Positions 1 to 7,638 of a stretch of 64,000 nucleotides of DNA are shown here, in pieces. The position numbers were made by a program, and so were the translations under genes. The notes beneath the pieces are model-generated. The model was not told where the DNA came from. It made no database searches and was given only the letters and a program-made list of their open reading frames with translations. Position 1 is the first letter of the stretch, and each line of letters begins with the position of its first letter. Source of the DNA: Nocardioides sp. IC4_145 (lineage in GTDB: Bacteria > Actinomycetota > Actinomycetes > Propionibacteriales > Nocardioidaceae). The DNA is taken from contig NZ_JAANMS010000010.1 in the NCBI RefSeq assembly GCF_011250565.1, positions 1-64,000 of the forward strand. Reading direction: 5' to 3'.

Positions 1-2009
1 TTGGGGGCCTGGTCCTGCGGGTGCTGCGCCCGGCCGGCGTCGTCGTCGGGCGGTACGTCGGCCCAGGCCGGCGGGCCGTCCTGGCCGGGGGGCGGCCCCT
101 CGCGGAACGGCGGCTCGGGCTGCGCGCCCGGCTGCACCGCGGGTGCGGTCGGCTGGCCCGGCTGCGCCCACGGCGGCGGGTCCGCCGGGGCGGCCGGGCC
201 CGAGGCCGGACCGGACGCGGGCGGGGGCGGCGGCACGTCGGCCCGGGCGCCGGGATCGACGATGGTCTCGATCCGCCAGTCGGAGCCGACCACGTCGATC
301 GCCGCTTGGCGCACGATCTCCGCGCTGCCGCCGTTGTCGAAGGAGTCGCGGGCGCCGGCGTTGGTGAAGCCCAGCGTCAGCGTCCTGGCGTCGACCGCCA
401 CGACCTGCGCGTGCTGGGTGAGGTGGATCCAGGTGACCCGGCGCCGCAGCTTGGTGGCCTCGACGATGTCCGGCCACAGCCGGCGCACGTCGACCAGGGT
501 CAGCCCGCCCGGCTCGGCCGGCTGCTGGGCCGCGGGCGCCTGCTTAGCCGGCGCCGGAGTCGTGGGAGCGGGCGTCGGAGGAGCCGGGACCGCGGCGGGC
601 GCGGCCTGGCTCGGCGCCGGAGCCGGCTCGGCCGGCGCCGGGGCCGGCGGCTCGGCGGCGGGCCGCTCGGGAGGGGCGGGCGCGGCCTCCGGTGGCAGCG
701 AGACCGTGGTGGCGGGGGCGACGTGCGGCACCGTCCGGACGGGCGTGACCGGCTCGGGCTCGTGGGCCAGCGGCGCCGGGCGGTCCTGGGCCGGGGCGAC
801 CGGAGCGGCCGACGCGGTCGCGGCGGCGGACGGCGTACCGCTGATGGACACGCGCTTCTCGAGCCGGTCCAGCCGGGCCGCGAGGCCCTCGACGCCGTGG
901 TCGGCGCCCGGCAGCAGCACGCGCGCGCAGATCAGCTCGAGCAGCAGCCGCGGCGCGGTCGCACCGCGCATCTCGGTCAGGCCGGTGGCGACGATGTCGG
1001 CCGCGCGGCTCAGGTCGTGGGCACCGAACCGGGCGGCTTGGGCGACCAGCCGCTCCGCCTGGTCCTCCGAGACGTCGATCAGGCCGGTGGCCGGCGCGTC
1101 GGGGACCGCGGCGACGATCACGAGGTCGCGGAGCCGCCGCAGGAGGTCCTCGGTGAACCGGCGCGGGTCCTGGCCGGTCTCGATCACCTTGTCGACCACG
1201 CCGAAGACCGCCGACCCGTCCCCGGCGGCGAACGCGTCGACGACCTCGTCGAGCAGGGTGTCCGGGGTGTAGCCGAGCAGCCCGGTCGCGAGCTGGTGGG
1301 TGACGCCGTCGGGTCCCGCGCCGCCCAGCAGCTGGTCGAGGACCGAGAGCGTGTCGCGGGCCGAGCCGGCGCCGGCACGGACGACGAGCGGCAGCGCCGC
1401 CGGCTCGATGTCGACGCCCTCCTGCTGGCACAGCTCGGAGAGGTACGACGACAGCAGCCGCGGCGGGATCAGCCGGAACGGGTAGTGGTGCGTGCGCGAG
1501 CGGATCGTCGGCAGCACCTTGTCCGGCTCGGTGGTCGCGAAGATGAACCGCAGGTGGGGCGGGGGCTCCTCCACCAGCTTCAGCAGGGCGTTGAAGCCCT
1601 GCGTGGTCACCATGTGCGCCTCGTCGATGATGTAGACCTTGTAGCGGCTGCGCACCGGCGCGAAGAACGCCTTCTCCCGCAGGTCGCGCGCGTCGTCGAC
1701 GCCGCCGTGGGAGGCCGCGTCGATCTCGATGACGTCGATCGAGCCGGGCCCGCCCCGGGCCAGGTCGCGGCAGCTCTGGCACTCCCCGCACGGGTCGGCG
1801 ACCGGCGCCTTCTCGCAGTTCAGCGCGCGCGCCAGGATGCGCGCCGACGTCGTCTTGCCGCACCCGCGCGGGCCGGAGAACAGGTAGGCGTGGTTGACCC
1901 GGTTGTTCGCGAGCGCGGCACGCAGCGGCTCGGTGACGTGGTCCTGGCCGATGACCTCACGGAACGTCTCCGGCCGGTAGCGGCGGTACAGCGCGAGGGG
2001 TGACTCCAC
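1..2009 (-). CDS. dnaX: DNA polymerase III subunit gamma/tau (3' part missing)
   Basis: Clamp-loader ATPase subunit of the replicative DNA polymerase III; it loads the beta clamp and ties the polymerase to the helicase. The frame starts with GTG at 2009 and is still open at the left edge, so 669 codons are visible and the C-terminus is missing. In order: an AAA+ domain with Walker A GPRGCGKT at about residues 46-53, a four-cysteine zinc module (about C65, C74, C77, C80), an IIDEAH Walker B, then a long Ala/Pro-rich linker from about residue 370 to 500, and a more ordered segment typical of the tau tail. The SRP RNA lies just upstream on the same strand, a common actinobacterial arrangement. 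The family call is certain; the start is supported by the conserved SPLALYRRYRP opening. Confidence 0.95.
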   Translation of the reverse strand, partial: MESPLALYRRYRPETFREVIGQDHVTEPLRAALANNRVNHAYLFSGPRGCGKTTSARILARALNCEKAPVADPCGECQSCRDLARGGPGSIDVIEIDAASHGGVDDARDLREKAFFAPVRSRYKVYIIDEAHMVTTQGFNALLKLVEEPPPHLRFIFATTEPDKVLPTIRSRTHHYPFRLIPPRLLSSYLSELCQQEGVDIEPAALPLVVRAGAGSARDTLSVLDQLLGGAGPDGVTHQLATGLLGYTPDTLLDEVVDAFAAGDGSAVFGVVDKVIETGQDPRRFTEDLLRRLRDLVIVAAVPDAPATGLIDVSEDQAERLVAQAARFGAHDLSRAADIVATGLTEMRGATAPRLLLELICARVLLPGADHGVEGLAARLDRLEKRVSISGTPSAAATASAAPVAPAQDRPAPLAHEPEPVTPVRTVPHVAPATTVSLPPEAAPAPPERPAAEPPAPAPAEPAPAPSQAAPAAVPAPPTPAPTTPAPAKQAPAAQQPAEPGGLTLVDVRRLWPDIVEATKLRRRVTWIHLTQHAQVVAVDARTLTLGFTNAGARDSFDNGGSAEIVRQAAIDVVGSDWRIETIVDPGARADVPPPPPASGPASGPAAPADPPPWAQPGQPTAPAVQPGAQPEPPFREGPPPGQDGPPAWADVPPDDDAGRAQHPQDQAP

Positions 2010-2077
2010 GCCAGAACACTAACCACCGGCACCGACATCCCGACAGGCCGCCGGACCGGCCCGCCCCGGGAACGCAA

Positions 2078-2170
2078 AGGCCCCCCGTGCACCCGGCAGA
2101 GCCCACTTGCCCTTGCTGCCTTCCGGCCCTGGGGGATTGGGTGAGGTACCGCCGCACGGGGGGTTGCCCC
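2078..2170 (-). ncRNA. ffs: Signal recognition particle RNA, small bacterial (4.5S) type
   Basis: RNA core of the signal recognition particle, which binds Ffh and directs membrane and secreted proteins to the translocon. Read on the minus strand, the sequence begins GGGGCAACCCCCCGTGC and ends GCACGGGGGGCC, so its ends pair into the long SRP hairpin. In the middle is the hallmark apical segment GGCCGGAAGGCAGCAAGGG, which carries the GGAAG tetraloop-type Ffh site. It lies between tRNA-Ser and dnaX. The ends are estimated from the pairing and could be off by several bases. Confidence 0.92.
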
Positions 2171-2271
2171 GGAGTCTAGGCGAGCCCCGGCGGGACGACC
2201 AACACCAGCCCGCTCCCGCCGGCCCGGGAGCGATTTCACCGGCGTCGCCGGTGACCGGTACGCTCCTCCGC

Positions 2272-2357
2272 GGAGGATTCGCCTAGTGGCCTATGGCGCT
2301 CGCTTGGAAAGCGGGTTGGGTTAACAGCCCTCAGGGGTTCGAATCCCCTATCCTCCG
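2272..2357 (+). tRNA. tRNA-Ser (anticodon GGA)
   Basis: Serine tRNA reading UCC and UCU. The acceptor stem GGAGGAT pairs with ATCCTCC, the T arm reads GGTTCGAATCC, and a long variable arm is present, as expected of a class II tRNA. The anticodon loop TTGGAAA places GGA at 2306-2308. CCA is encoded at 2358-2360. The terminator hairpin at 2366-2393 follows directly. Confidence 0.96.
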
Positions 2358-2365
2358 CCACCCGG

Positions 2366-2393
2366 ACGGCGTCGCACTCGTGTGCGGCGCCGT
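2366..2393 (+). terminator. Hairpin terminator of tRNA-Ser(GGA)
   Basis: A 12-bp stem (ACGGCGTCGCAC with GTGCGGCGCCGT, one G-U pair in RNA) closes a TCGT loop six bases after the encoded CCA. A T-rich run is only weak (TCGTCGTCTGT), which is usual in high-GC actinobacteria. Confidence 0.6.
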
Positions 2394-2497
2394 TCGTCGT
2401 CTGTGGGGCACCCCCCGGTCGAGCAGCGCAGGCCGGCTGGCGGCCTGGGCGATGTCGAGACGAGACCCGGGGGCGGGCGCAGGGGCGCCGCCACGGT

Positions 2498-2573
2498 CAC
2501 CGGGTTTCGACACGGCTCGCTGGCGCTCGCCTGCTCAACCAGCGACGGGCCTGACGGCCCTCCTCGACCAGCC
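2498..2573. repeat. Dispersed GCTGGTYGAG palindromic element, compound copy
   Basis: Read on the minus strand, this holds GCTGGTTGAGCAGGCG, a short palindromic core, then GTGTCGAAACCCGGTG. This matches the element at 20935-20980 over both flanks. A second half-copy precedes it on the minus strand (GGCTGGTCGAGGAGGGCC with a GGGCC/GGCCC hairpin at 2547-2561). The rest of the gap at 2394-2497 shows no gene. Elements of this look are common in Nocardioides intergenic DNA, from general recall; I cannot count copies outside the window. Confidence 0.55.
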
Positions 2574-2579
2574 GAGCGG

Positions 2580-3941
2580 TCAGGAGCGGCGGCGGGCGAG
2601 GACCGGGCGGAGGACGAGGGCGAGGAGGAGGGCACCGCCGCCGACGAGGCCCCACCAGACCGCGCGGTCGCGGGCGCCGGAGAGCAGGTCGACCTCCTCG
2701 GGCGGGGCGGTCGCGCGCTCGACGGAGCGGCCCTCGGTGGAGGCGGCCTCGAGGGTGCCGTCCTTCCTCGGGCGCAGCGACCGGGTCAGCGCCTCGTAGG
2801 GCTGGACGACCCCGGCGCCGGTCTGGACGTTGGGCTGCTCGTCGCTCGCGCTGGCGGTGGCGAGCAGCCGGGCGACGACCTGGTCGGCGGTCTCGTCGGG
2901 GTAGGCGGACCGCAGCATCGCCACCACGCCGGAGACCACGGCCGCCGCCCAGGAGGTGTAGAACCCCGACACCCCGCACGACCCGCCGTCGAGGCCGTAG
3001 GAGACCAGCCCGTGCGTCGGCACGGCCACGTCGATGTCGCTGCTCTGGAGCACCTGATCGGTCGCGTCGCCGGCGTCGGTCCCGTCGGCGGTGGCGCTCA
3101 CCGCGACCACCTCGTCGTACGCCGCCGGCCACACGAGCCCGGCTGCGTCCTCCCCCGGCTTCGGGCCCGTGCTCCCCTCGTCCTCCGCGGCGTCGGGGTC
3201 GGGGCCGAACTCCGCGTAGAGCGGGTCGGTCTCCTGCTCGGGCCGGTTGCCGCTGGCGGCCACCACCACGACGTCCGCGGCGTCGAGCCGCTCGAGCACC
3301 CGGGTCAGCGGCGGGTACTCCCCGATCGCCAGCGAGACGTTGACGACGCCGATCCCCAGGCGCTCGGCGTTGGCGGCGACCCACTCGAGCCCGGCGACCA
3401 GGTTCGTCGGCTGGACGGGGTCCTCGTCCTCCGCGCCGCCGGCGGAGTCGTAGACGCGCACGTCGACGATCTCGGCGCCCGGCGCCACGCCGACCAGTCG
3501 TCCGCTGTCGTCGTCCCCGGCTGCCCCGTCCCTGGGCTCGTCGGCCCCGTCACCGCTGCGCGGGGCGCCGGCGATGATGCCGGCCACGATCGTGCCGTGC
3601 GCCTCCACCACCTCCGGCTTCTTGCTGATCCGGGGAGGTCTGTCACCGGCGACGGGGATCGCCGTGCCCGCCGCCCTCGGCGCGACCCCGGAGTCCACCA
3701 CGGCGACCCGGACGCCCGCCCCCGGCCGCTTGCGCTGGGCGGCGAACCAGGTGTGCGCCCGCTCGACGCCGAGGAGGTCGAGCGGGACGCTCGGGTCGGT
3801 CGAGGACGAGGGTGCCGGCGCGTCCGCCGCGGTCGAGGTGCAGTCGACGGTCTCGGCGTGCGCGGGCCCCACCGGCACCAGCACGAACGCCGCCACGGCC
3901 GGAGCGAGCGCACCGGCCACGACCGCGCGGGTCACTCGCAC
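2580..3941 (-). CDS. mycP: Type VII secretion-associated serine protease, mycosin
   Basis: Membrane-anchored subtilisin-like protease of the T7SS, thought to stabilise the secretion complex and process substrates outside the membrane. Features in order: a signal peptide ending AHA, catalytic Asp in VVDSG (about residue 83), catalytic His in EAHGT (about 115), oxyanion Asn in AASGN (about 232), catalytic Ser in YTSWAA (about 330), and a C-terminal membrane helix followed by RRRS. The usual GTS before the helix is YTS here, with the Ser kept. I prefer GTG at 3941, five bases after GGGAG. GTG at 3935 would give a GTGA overlap with eccB and is also possible. It is the last gene of the minus-strand ecc group. 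Confidence 0.9.
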   Translation of the reverse strand: MRVTRAVVAGALAPAVAAFVLVPVGPAHAETVDCTSTAADAPAPSSSTDPSVPLDLLGVERAHTWFAAQRKRPGAGVRVAVVDSGVAPRAAGTAIPVAGDRPPRISKKPEVVEAHGTIVAGIIAGAPRSGDGADEPRDGAAGDDDSGRLVGVAPGAEIVDVRVYDSAGGAEDEDPVQPTNLVAGLEWVAANAERLGIGVVNVSLAIGEYPPLTRVLERLDAADVVVVAASGNRPEQETDPLYAEFGPDPDAAEDEGSTGPKPGEDAAGLVWPAAYDEVVAVSATADGTDAGDATDQVLQSSDIDVAVPTHGLVSYGLDGGSCGVSGFYTSWAAAVVSGVVAMLRSAYPDETADQVVARLLATASASDEQPNVQTGAGVVQPYEALTRSLRPRKDGTLEAASTEGRSVERATAPPEEVDLLSGARDRAVWWGLVGGGALLLALVLRPVLARRRS

Positions 3942-5359
3942 GTCGACTCCCGGCCGGGCTGCTCCGGCGGGCACAGCGCGGCGTCCACCGAGAGCGGGAC
4001 CCCCTTGTCGAACAGCTTGACCCAGCTGTCCGGGACCACCGGCGGATCCACCGAGGCGTACCCGAGCCGGTCCGCGACCTCGCGGCCGACGAGCGCGTAG
4101 GCGACGCCCTTGGCGTCCACGAGGTACGGCGTGCCGATCTCACGGCCGTCCCAGCTGCCGCTGAGCGCGTAGGCGCCGCGGCCCGCGTCGACGGAGCTCT
4201 CCACGTTGGCCGCAGGGACGGCCCGCGCGACCGCCGAGGCCTCCGGGGTGGGGTCGGTCGCGAGCCGGACGACGGGGGCGCCGTCGGGGTCGGCGCGGAG
4301 CACGGCGCAGTGCTCGCCGTCCACGTCGGCGAGGGCGTCGGCCGGCCAGCGGGCCTGCTCGTACGCCGGCACCACCTGCCGCAGCTGCGGGTCGCCGGAG
4401 GGCCGGAGCGTGCGCGGCTCGTAGCCGGCCGGCTTCTCGACGCTGGCGTAGACCGCGGCGGCGAACGGCGTGAGGCTGACCGGTGCCCCCTTGGTCACCA
4501 GCAGCTCGATGCCGGCGGACTCGTACCGGTCGCCGACCCGGGCGTCGCCGGGCAGGCCGTCCTGGCCCGCGACGTCGGACCGCTCGCCGTACCCCTGGAG
4601 CCCGAAGCTGGCGAAGCTCAGCGCACCGCCCGAGGGGAAGAGCGCCAGCCACCGCTGCGGCACCTCGACGGCCTCGTCGCGGATGGGCAGCCCGAGCTGC
4701 TCGAGCAGCAGGTCGACCGACCCGCGGTCCGGCACGAGGTAGCTGTGCGCGCGGGTCTGGCCGCTGTCGTCCGGCGTGGCCGACTCGGCGAGCAGGTAGA
4801 CCCGGCCGCGGGACCGCACGAGCATCCCGGCACCGCTGAGCTCGCGGACCCGGGTCTCCTCGGAGACGTCGACGGTGACCCCGGCGCCGGTGCCGGTGCA
4901 GGCCGTCCAGCCCGACTCCAGCAACAGGTCCGCGTCGGGCACCGTCGCCGGCGCGTTGAGGATGCCGATGTCCTCGCCGATCGTGTGCTTGTCGATCTCG
5001 GACTGCTTGACCACCTTCGGGTCGAGGTCGGAGCCGAGGATCAGCTGGGCCGAGGTCACGTTGATGACGGGGCGGAGCACGGGGTCGTCGCCGCCCTCGA
5101 GGATGACGTACGCCGCCCCGCGCTCCTTGGAGACCACGAGACCGCCGTCGGTCCAGCCGCTCGGCGACCGCGGGCTGAGGATCGACGCGATCGCCGCGCC
5201 GGCGACCAGCAGCACGGCCAGCGCGACGCCGCCCACCACGGTCCGGCCGGGCCGGGTCGGCTCCACCTCACGGCCGCCGGGCGCGCCGGAGACGAACGCG
5301 GTGACCAGGCGGCGCCGGCTGAAGGCGTGCGCCTCGACGAGGTCCTTCTTGGTGGCCAT
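3932..5359 (-). CDS. eccB: Type VII secretion protein EccB
   Basis: Core membrane component of the T7SS: a short cytoplasmic N-terminus, one membrane helix (about residues 43-63) and a large extracytoplasmic domain. At 475 aa it has the usual family length. The N-terminal MATKKDLVEAHAFSRRRL and the RPVINVTSAQLIL region following the helix are typical of EccB. Two cysteines near residues 152 and 465 could form a disulfide. It starts 6 bases after the eccD stop and overlaps the mycP start, so eccD, eccB and mycP are probably co-translated. Confidence 0.92.
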   Translation of the reverse strand: MATKKDLVEAHAFSRRRLVTAFVSGAPGGREVEPTRPGRTVVGGVALAVLLVAGAAIASILSPRSPSGWTDGGLVVSKERGAAYVILEGGDDPVLRPVINVTSAQLILGSDLDPKVVKQSEIDKHTIGEDIGILNAPATVPDADLLLESGWTACTGTGAGVTVDVSEETRVRELSGAGMLVRSRGRVYLLAESATPDDSGQTRAHSYLVPDRGSVDLLLEQLGLPIRDEAVEVPQRWLALFPSGGALSFASFGLQGYGERSDVAGQDGLPGDARVGDRYESAGIELLVTKGAPVSLTPFAAAVYASVEKPAGYEPRTLRPSGDPQLRQVVPAYEQARWPADALADVDGEHCAVLRADPDGAPVVRLATDPTPEASAVARAVPAANVESSVDAGRGAYALSGSWDGREIGTPYLVDAKGVAYALVGREVADRLGYASVDPPVVPDSWVKLFDKGVPLSVDAALCPPEQPGRESTCE

Positions 5360-5365
5360 CGGCGA

Positions 5366-6718
5366 CTAGCCCCGCACGGCCGCGAAGACGCCGGTCGCGA
5401 GGACCGTGAGCGGCAGCAGCGCGAGCAGGCAGACCGACTCGGCGAGGTCGCCGAGCCGGCCGCGCCGCAGCGACGGGGTGGCCGGCAGCAGGGTGGCGGC
5501 GAGCAGCACGGCGCCGGTCGCGGCGAGCGCGACCGCTCCGGCCGGTCGCCAGTCCGGGTGCAGCCACAGCACGGCGATCGCCACCGACACCAGGCCCGCG
5601 ATGCCGGAGACGAGCCCGACGAGCACCTCGGACCCGGTGCGGTACTGCCGGGTGCGCAGCATGACCACGATGCAGGCGACCACCGCGAGGATGGTGCCGG
5701 AGAGGCCGAGCGCGACGGCGAGCGGCGCGATGATGACGAGCAGCAGGCCGACGGTCGCGGAGATGCCCAGCAGGATCTCGTGGGCGACGCGGGCGTCGGA
5801 CTGGACACGGACGGGGTCGATCTCGGCGGGGTCGGCGGTGATGTCGGCGACGGTGTAGAGCTGCTCGACGCTCGTCCCGGTGGCGCCGAGCGCCAGCCAC
5901 GGGAAGATCGAGCCGGCGAGGACGACCAGCACCAGCGTCGTGGTCAGCACGACCCGGTGGTCGACGTCGACGGCGTTCATGACCAGCCCGGTCGCGAGCA
6001 GCACCGCACCGACCACGACCGGCGGCGACACCAGGGTCCGGCCCTCACCGAGGCCGACCAGCGCGACGAGCCCCGCGAGCAGCGCACCACCACCGGCGGC
6101 CGCCATCGGCAGCCCGAAGAGGTAGTCGTCCGTGACGAGCATCAGGCCGGCCACGGCGGCGTACGCCGCTCCCATCCACGCGACCGCGACGGCCGCCTCG
6201 GGCTCGTCCTGGGCGCGCGAGAGCACGATCGCGCCGGCGACCAGCGCGACCGCGACGGTGGCGGCTGCCACCCCGGCGAGCAGCGAGCCGCGCTGGATGA
6301 GCAGGGCCACCGCACCCAGCGCCATGAGCAGGCCGGCGGCCGCGAGGGCGGTACGCCGTCCCGACGCGGGCTCCCACGGCTTGAGGTCGCGCTCGACGAC
6401 GTCGGTCATCGCCTCGACCACGTCGTCGTAGACCCGCGGCGGCTCGTCGTCGACGCCGGCGGAGACGGTGAGCAGGCCGCCGTCCTCGATGCCCTGGATG
6501 GTGAGGCCCGCGTCGCCGGCGAGCTCGCGCCCCTCGGCGGTGACGACGCGGTAGCCGCCGTACACGGTCGCGGGGTCCAGGAGGCCCACGCTGCGCGCGA
6601 GCTCGGGGAGGAGCTCGGCGACGGGAACCGCGCCGGGGAGCACCAGGTCGACCCGCCGGGTGCCCGAGGCCACCGTCACCCGGACCAGTCCGGACGTGCT
6701 GGTGGGCGCCTGGCTCAT
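5366..6718 (-). CDS. eccD: Type VII secretion integral membrane protein EccD
   Basis: Polytopic membrane channel component of the T7SS. The first 95 or so residues look like the ubiquitin-like YukD fold (VRVTVASGTRRVDLVLPG, then an LLPEL helix). A linker with VERDLKPW follows, and then about eleven hydrophobic helices from residue 130 to the C-terminus. Length 450 aa fits the family. It lies downstream of the WXG100 pair, separated by a strong hairpin (6779-6818). A second, more divergent member of the same architecture is encoded at 7639-9009. Confidence 0.9.
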   Translation of the reverse strand: MSQAPTSTSGLVRVTVASGTRRVDLVLPGAVPVAELLPELARSVGLLDPATVYGGYRVVTAEGRELAGDAGLTIQGIEDGGLLTVSAGVDDEPPRVYDDVVEAMTDVVERDLKPWEPASGRRTALAAAGLLMALGAVALLIQRGSLLAGVAAATVAVALVAGAIVLSRAQDEPEAAVAVAWMGAAYAAVAGLMLVTDDYLFGLPMAAAGGGALLAGLVALVGLGEGRTLVSPPVVVGAVLLATGLVMNAVDVDHRVVLTTTLVLVVLAGSIFPWLALGATGTSVEQLYTVADITADPAEIDPVRVQSDARVAHEILLGISATVGLLLVIIAPLAVALGLSGTILAVVACIVVMLRTRQYRTGSEVLVGLVSGIAGLVSVAIAVLWLHPDWRPAGAVALAATGAVLLAATLLPATPSLRRGRLGDLAESVCLLALLPLTVLATGVFAAVRG

Positions 6719-6778
6719 CGTGTCTCCTCGCGGGGGTGTCGCCGGTCGGCCGGGCGCAGCCTAGCGCCGGCGCAGAGT

Positions 6779-6818
6779 CCTCGAAGGGGCCGGCGCCACG
6801 GCGCCGACCCCTTCGAGG
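6779..6818 (-). terminator. Hairpin between the WXG100 genes and eccD
   Basis: An 11-bp perfect stem (CCTCGAAGGGG with CCCCTTCGAGG), one mismatch, then about seven more G-C-rich pairs around GGCGCC. It lies 25 bases past the stop of the second WXG100 gene. It may act as a partial terminator that lets the small secreted substrates be made in excess of the membrane parts. Confidence 0.6.
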
Positions 6819-6842
6819 TGTGTTGCTGTGCTGGTGCTGCCG

Positions 6843-7139
6843 TCAGCCGCCGAAGGCGGCCGCGCCGCGCTTGTCCGCGGCGGAGTAGTCGGCGTTGGAC
6901 TGGCTGACCGCCGCGCTCGTGTCCTGGAGGATGTTGCGCATCTCGGTGATCGCGGTGTCCCACTTGGCCTTGGCCACGTGGTAGGCCTGCTGGGCCTGGC
7001 CGTCCCAGTCGCTGCGGAGCGGCGCGAGCTCGCTCTCGAGGCGGTTGAGGCGGTCGTCGATGTTCTTCACGCCCTGCATGAGGTCCGCCGCAGCGGTGTC
7101 CAGGCCGGCGTGGTTGACGCGGATGCCGTCGAGGTTCAT
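6843..7139 (-). CDS. WXG100 family T7SS substrate with YxxxD signal
   Basis: Small helical-hairpin protein of the ESAT-6/CFP-10 family, 98 aa, with WDG at residues 45-47 in the turn between two amphipathic helices. Its C-terminal tail holds Y85-S-A-A-D89, which fits the YxxxD/E export signal carried by one partner of secreted WXG100 heterodimers. That makes this the likely signal-bearing (CFP-10-like) partner of the protein encoded just upstream. The two genes are 28 bases apart and followed by the hairpin at 6779-6818. The partnership is inferred from pairing and gene order. Confidence 0.9.
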   Translation of the reverse strand: MNLDGIRVNHAGLDTAAADLMQGVKNIDDRLNRLESELAPLRSDWDGQAQQAYHVAKAKWDTAITEMRNILQDTSAAVSQSNADYSAADKRGAAAFGG

Positions 7140-7167
7140 GTCGTTGTCTCCCTTGAGGTCCTGGTGG

Positions 7168-7482
7168 TCACTGCAGGCGGCTGGCGATGCGGCTCATGCC
7201 GCCGCCGCTCTCCTGGTCGGTGTTGACGTTCAGCTGCTCGGTCGAGGTGAGCGAGGCGGCGAAGTCGTCGAGCGCGTTGACGATCGTGCGCTGCTTCTCG
7301 TTCCAGGTCTGGTGGAGGGTGAAGAAGGCACGGCCGCCCTCGCCCACCCACTTGCCCTGGAGGGCGCTGAGCTGGTCGCTCAGCGTGCCGGCGAGGCTGA
7401 TGAAGTCACTGCGTGCGTCCGACACCATGCCGGCCGCGCGGCTGAGTGTTGCTTCTCCCTGTCCGAAGTTGCCCTGCGACAT
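7168..7482 (-). CDS. WXG100 family T7SS protein, partner of the downstream WXG100 protein
   Basis: Second WXG100 protein, 104 aa from ATG 7482, which has GAGGAG seven bases upstream. An in-frame GTG at 7497 would leave that RBS inside the gene. WVG occupies residues 45-47. The C-terminal tail is Gly/Ser-rich and ends MSRIASRLQ without a YxxxD/E signal, so export would depend on the partner. It is the first of the two small genes. The 156-base gap to the second eccD-like gene contains a CCGGGA/TCCCGG hairpin (about 7540-7557) and presumably the promoter, though I cannot define one. Confidence 0.9.
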   Translation of the reverse strand: MSQGNFGQGEATLSRAAGMVSDARSDFISLAGTLSDQLSALQGKWVGEGGRAFFTLHQTWNEKQRTIVNALDDFAASLTSTEQLNVNTDQESGGGMSRIASRLQ

Positions 7483-7638
7483 GTCGCTTCTCCTCACGTG
7501 GTCAGCGGCAGTCGCCGCCGGTCGGTTGTCCCCGAGCTCCGGGATGGCCGTCCCGGCTGCTGCTCGTCAGGTCTGGGGGCCCGCTCGGTCGCCCGGGCGG
7601 ACAGGCATCGATCTACCCGGCGCCCCGACCCCTAAACC

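Noticed and set aside
560..900. Ala/Pro repeats in the dnaX linker as a separate repeat element
   Set aside because: They are in frame and typical of the tau linker in GC-rich actinobacteria.
544..1863. Minus-strand open frame within dnaX in another phase
   Set aside because: Low-complexity Arg/Gly/Ala translation; the dnaX frame in this region has all clamp-loader motifs.
2272..2360. tRNA genes as phage or plasmid attachment sites
   Set aside because: No integrase gene and no duplicated tRNA 3' end near either serine tRNA in the window.
3812..6907. Very long plus-strand open frame opposite eccB and eccD (over 1000 codons)
   Set aside because: Its translation is Arg/Gly/Asp-rich without any domain, while the minus strand carries clear EccB and EccD. 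High GC removes stop codons from opposite frames.
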